Assembly: GCF_029784165.1 (NCBI RefSeq)
Contig: NC_073694.1
Span: forward strand, 49,075,674 to 49,139,673
DNA: 64,000 nucleotides
Direction of reading: 5' to 3'
Source of the DNA: Wyeomyia smithii
Lineage: Eukaryota > Arthropoda > Insecta > Diptera > Culicidae
Positions 62,278 to 64,000 of the stretch are shown piece by piece (the stretch's first letter is position 1; the number at the start of each line of letters is the position of its first letter). The notes below the pieces were generated by a model that had not been told where the DNA came from, did no database searches, and was given only the letters and a program-made list of their open reading frames with translations. Made by a program: the position numbers and the translations under genes.

Positions 62278-62600
62278 CAGCGGTTCTCAACCTGGGGTAC
62301 GCGTACCCCGGGGGTACTCGAAAACCTTCAGGGGGTACGCGAAAGAAAAATCAGTAATGGCGGACAAAGCAATTATTCTCTATAACACTTCATTTGTTAG
62401 TCAATCTAGCCCCTAAAACATGACTGTAGCAATCAAACAAGCTATAGTTTAAATTGGAACCTTAACTAGACTACCACAACATGAATAACCATTACTCTCT
62501 CCTACTCTGCAAGAACATTCCAACCCGGGGGTACAATTGATATGAAAAATATCGCCCAGGGGTACGCGGCAAAAAAAGGTTGAGAACCGCTGATGTAAAT
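62270..62600. mobile_element. hAT-type MITE with 8-bp target duplication
   Basis: A 315-bp element (62278-62592) begins CAGCGGTTCTCAACC and ends GGTTGAGAACCGCTG, a perfect 15-bp inverted repeat. It lies between identical 8-bp repeats ATGTAAAT (62270-62277 and 62593-62600). GGGGTACGCG words occur near both ends. The terminus matches widespread hAT elements. Noncoding. Confidence 0.93.
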
Positions 62601-62745
62601 CTATTTTAACAAATGAAAGTTTGGATGAGAAAGGCTGGGTCTGACCGCTAGGTGGATTAATTTAGGTTTTTTTTACACAGAGTACTTTTTTGAAACATTT
62701 TGTAAATTTGTTTTGTATTTTTTTTTTATTTTTTACAGCCATACC

Positions 62746-63441
62746 TCGATATAAGGCAAACTCGATATAACGTAACTCGATATTACGTAGCTTTTACCTT
62801 GATATAACGTAGCTTTTTAAAATGTATTGAAATTGAAAATAAATGATACAGTAACTGTTTTTGGGCTAGAAATTGCTACAAAAAAAATTTTGGAGTAAGT
62901 TTTGAAACCAATGAAACCGATACGAAGATTAGGTAATAGGTGATAGGAAATAGGTTTTCACGCATCCTCCAGTAACAATTCACAGTCTTGCATCAATTAA
63001 AAAAAAATTGTTTTGCTTGTTGAAATTTCCTCTAAATGGGCGTAAGAAAGGTGTAAAAATACTAATAGTTGATGGGAAATAGGTTTTCGCGCATCTGTGA
63101 GTAATTACCAAGAGTCTTGCATCAATTGAAATTTTTTGTTTGTTTGATGAAAATTGTCCTAAATAAAAACTAATATTAATAGGTGATGGGAAATAGGTTT
63201 TCAGGCATCCTTCTTGCATCAATTAAAAAAAAAATTGTTTTGCTTGTTGAAATTTTCTCTAAATGGGCATAAGAATGGTTAAAAAATACTGATAGGTGAT
63301 GGGAAATAGGTTTTCGCGTATCTTTGAGTAACCCTTAACATTCTTGCATAAATTAAAAAAAATTTTTTTTGCTTTGATATAACGTAACTCGATATAACGT
63401 AACGAAAATAAAAGTAGAGCTGCCTTATATCGCGGTATGAT
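62746..63441. mobile_element. Short relative of the 2.7-kb pogo/Tigger-like element
   Basis: Begins CAGCCATACCTCGATATAAG and ends CTTATATCGCGGTATGATG, flanked by TA. It shares with 25182-27879 the terminal sequence and, in inverted orientation, the internal tandem units (GATGGGAAATAGGTTTTCGC, TTCTTGCATCAATTAAAAAA), here four or so times. It lacks the promoter and hairpin modules. Reading frames on its minus strand are products of the repeats. Confidence 0.85.
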
Positions 63442-64000
63442 GTATCTTGCCATTTTACATGGTATATTTTCCAATTCAACATTGCCACCCTAACGACAAT
63501 GATATAACAAATATTACATTTTCAGGAATTTTTCTATTGGTATTCAGTGAAAAGTGATTTTTTTTTCATATTATACTTATTTTTACACAATATTATGAAC
63601 ACCCTATGTCGAATAAATGAACCACCCTACTGAAACTTAATGTATTCGATGCAAGTTATAGTGTATAACATTATATAGGCTATCTCGAGAGCCCAGCAAT
63701 CAATTTCATTAAATAAATTCTAAATATTTTAAACTCCGAAAAAACGTCCCAGAGAGTCGATTTTTGCAAAAAAAATTTTCCAGATGACACCAACTTTTGA
63801 CGTTTCATGCCTTTTTAAGTGGGGGTGATTTTTCGGTTTTCAAAAAGGCCAATTTTCAATCGCTTTGCGCCACCCCATTTTAAGTCCGATTTATCTAAAA
63901 CTTTGCACAGGGTGTTTTTTCGAGCAGGTGAGCATTTTGTAAAGGATTTCTTTTTGAAATTTTCTGGTCACTTTCTTCCATACGATGATTGGCACCCTAA
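63442..64000. other. Noncoding right end of the window
   Basis: AT-rich sequence with no recognised exon, repeat family or transposon end. Confidence 0.4.

Overview
The window is eukaryotic, AT-rich and gene-poor. It reads as a large intron of an insect gene packed with transposable elements. The one recognisable host gene piece is a single 189-bp exon near the right end (59928-60116, + strand) that encodes the second laminin-EGF repeat of a netrin. It has a clean 3' splice acceptor and a GTAAGT donor. No other netrin exon was recognised, so nearly all of the window is probably intronic or 5' flanking sequence of that gene. The repeat content (tRNA-derived SINEs, RTE and I-type non-LTR elements, an ITmD37E mariner relative, many MITEs) suggests a culicine mosquito, most likely Aedes. 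That assignment is inference.

Layout. 0-9 kb: low-complexity and short repeats, no gene recognised. 9.2-10.3 kb: broken D37E mariner-type transposase on the minus strand. 10.6 kb: TTAA-flanked MITE. 13.0 kb: compact cluster of NRF1-like and RFX-like motifs. 14.4-16.2 kb: DNA element with terminal inverted repeats and internal ~130-bp tandem repeats. 23.4 kb: SINE with a 10-bp target duplication. 25.18-27.88 kb: 2.7-kb non-autonomous DNA element inserted in a second SINE copy; its interior carries promoter-like and hairpin modules. 26.81-38.55 kb: head-to-tail tandem duplication of a 5.87-kb segment, almost identical between copies, containing half of that DNA element and three degraded reverse-transcriptase elements. 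39.9 kb: hAT-type MITE. 45.6-46.7 kb: Ty1/copia remnant split by a SINE. 46.8-49.8 kb: RTE-type element whose endonuclease is split by a MITE. 50.7-56.1 kb: large, nearly readable I-type retrotransposon on the minus strand. 56.7-57.1 kb: MITE with a long palindrome. 59.9 kb: netrin exon. 62.3 and 62.7-63.4 kb: two more DNA-element relics.

The coding pieces do not form a pathway. The netrin exon belongs to the host axon-guidance gene; everything else recognised is transposon-derived and mostly inactivated. The most interesting features are the recent tandem duplication with a 3-bp microhomology junction, the nested insertions whose empty sites can be reconstructed from the window itself, and a DNA element carrying core-promoter-like and histone-stem-loop-like modules. 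I did not find a clear new biological system. No tRNA, rRNA, CRISPR array or complete host protein-coding gene was recognised.
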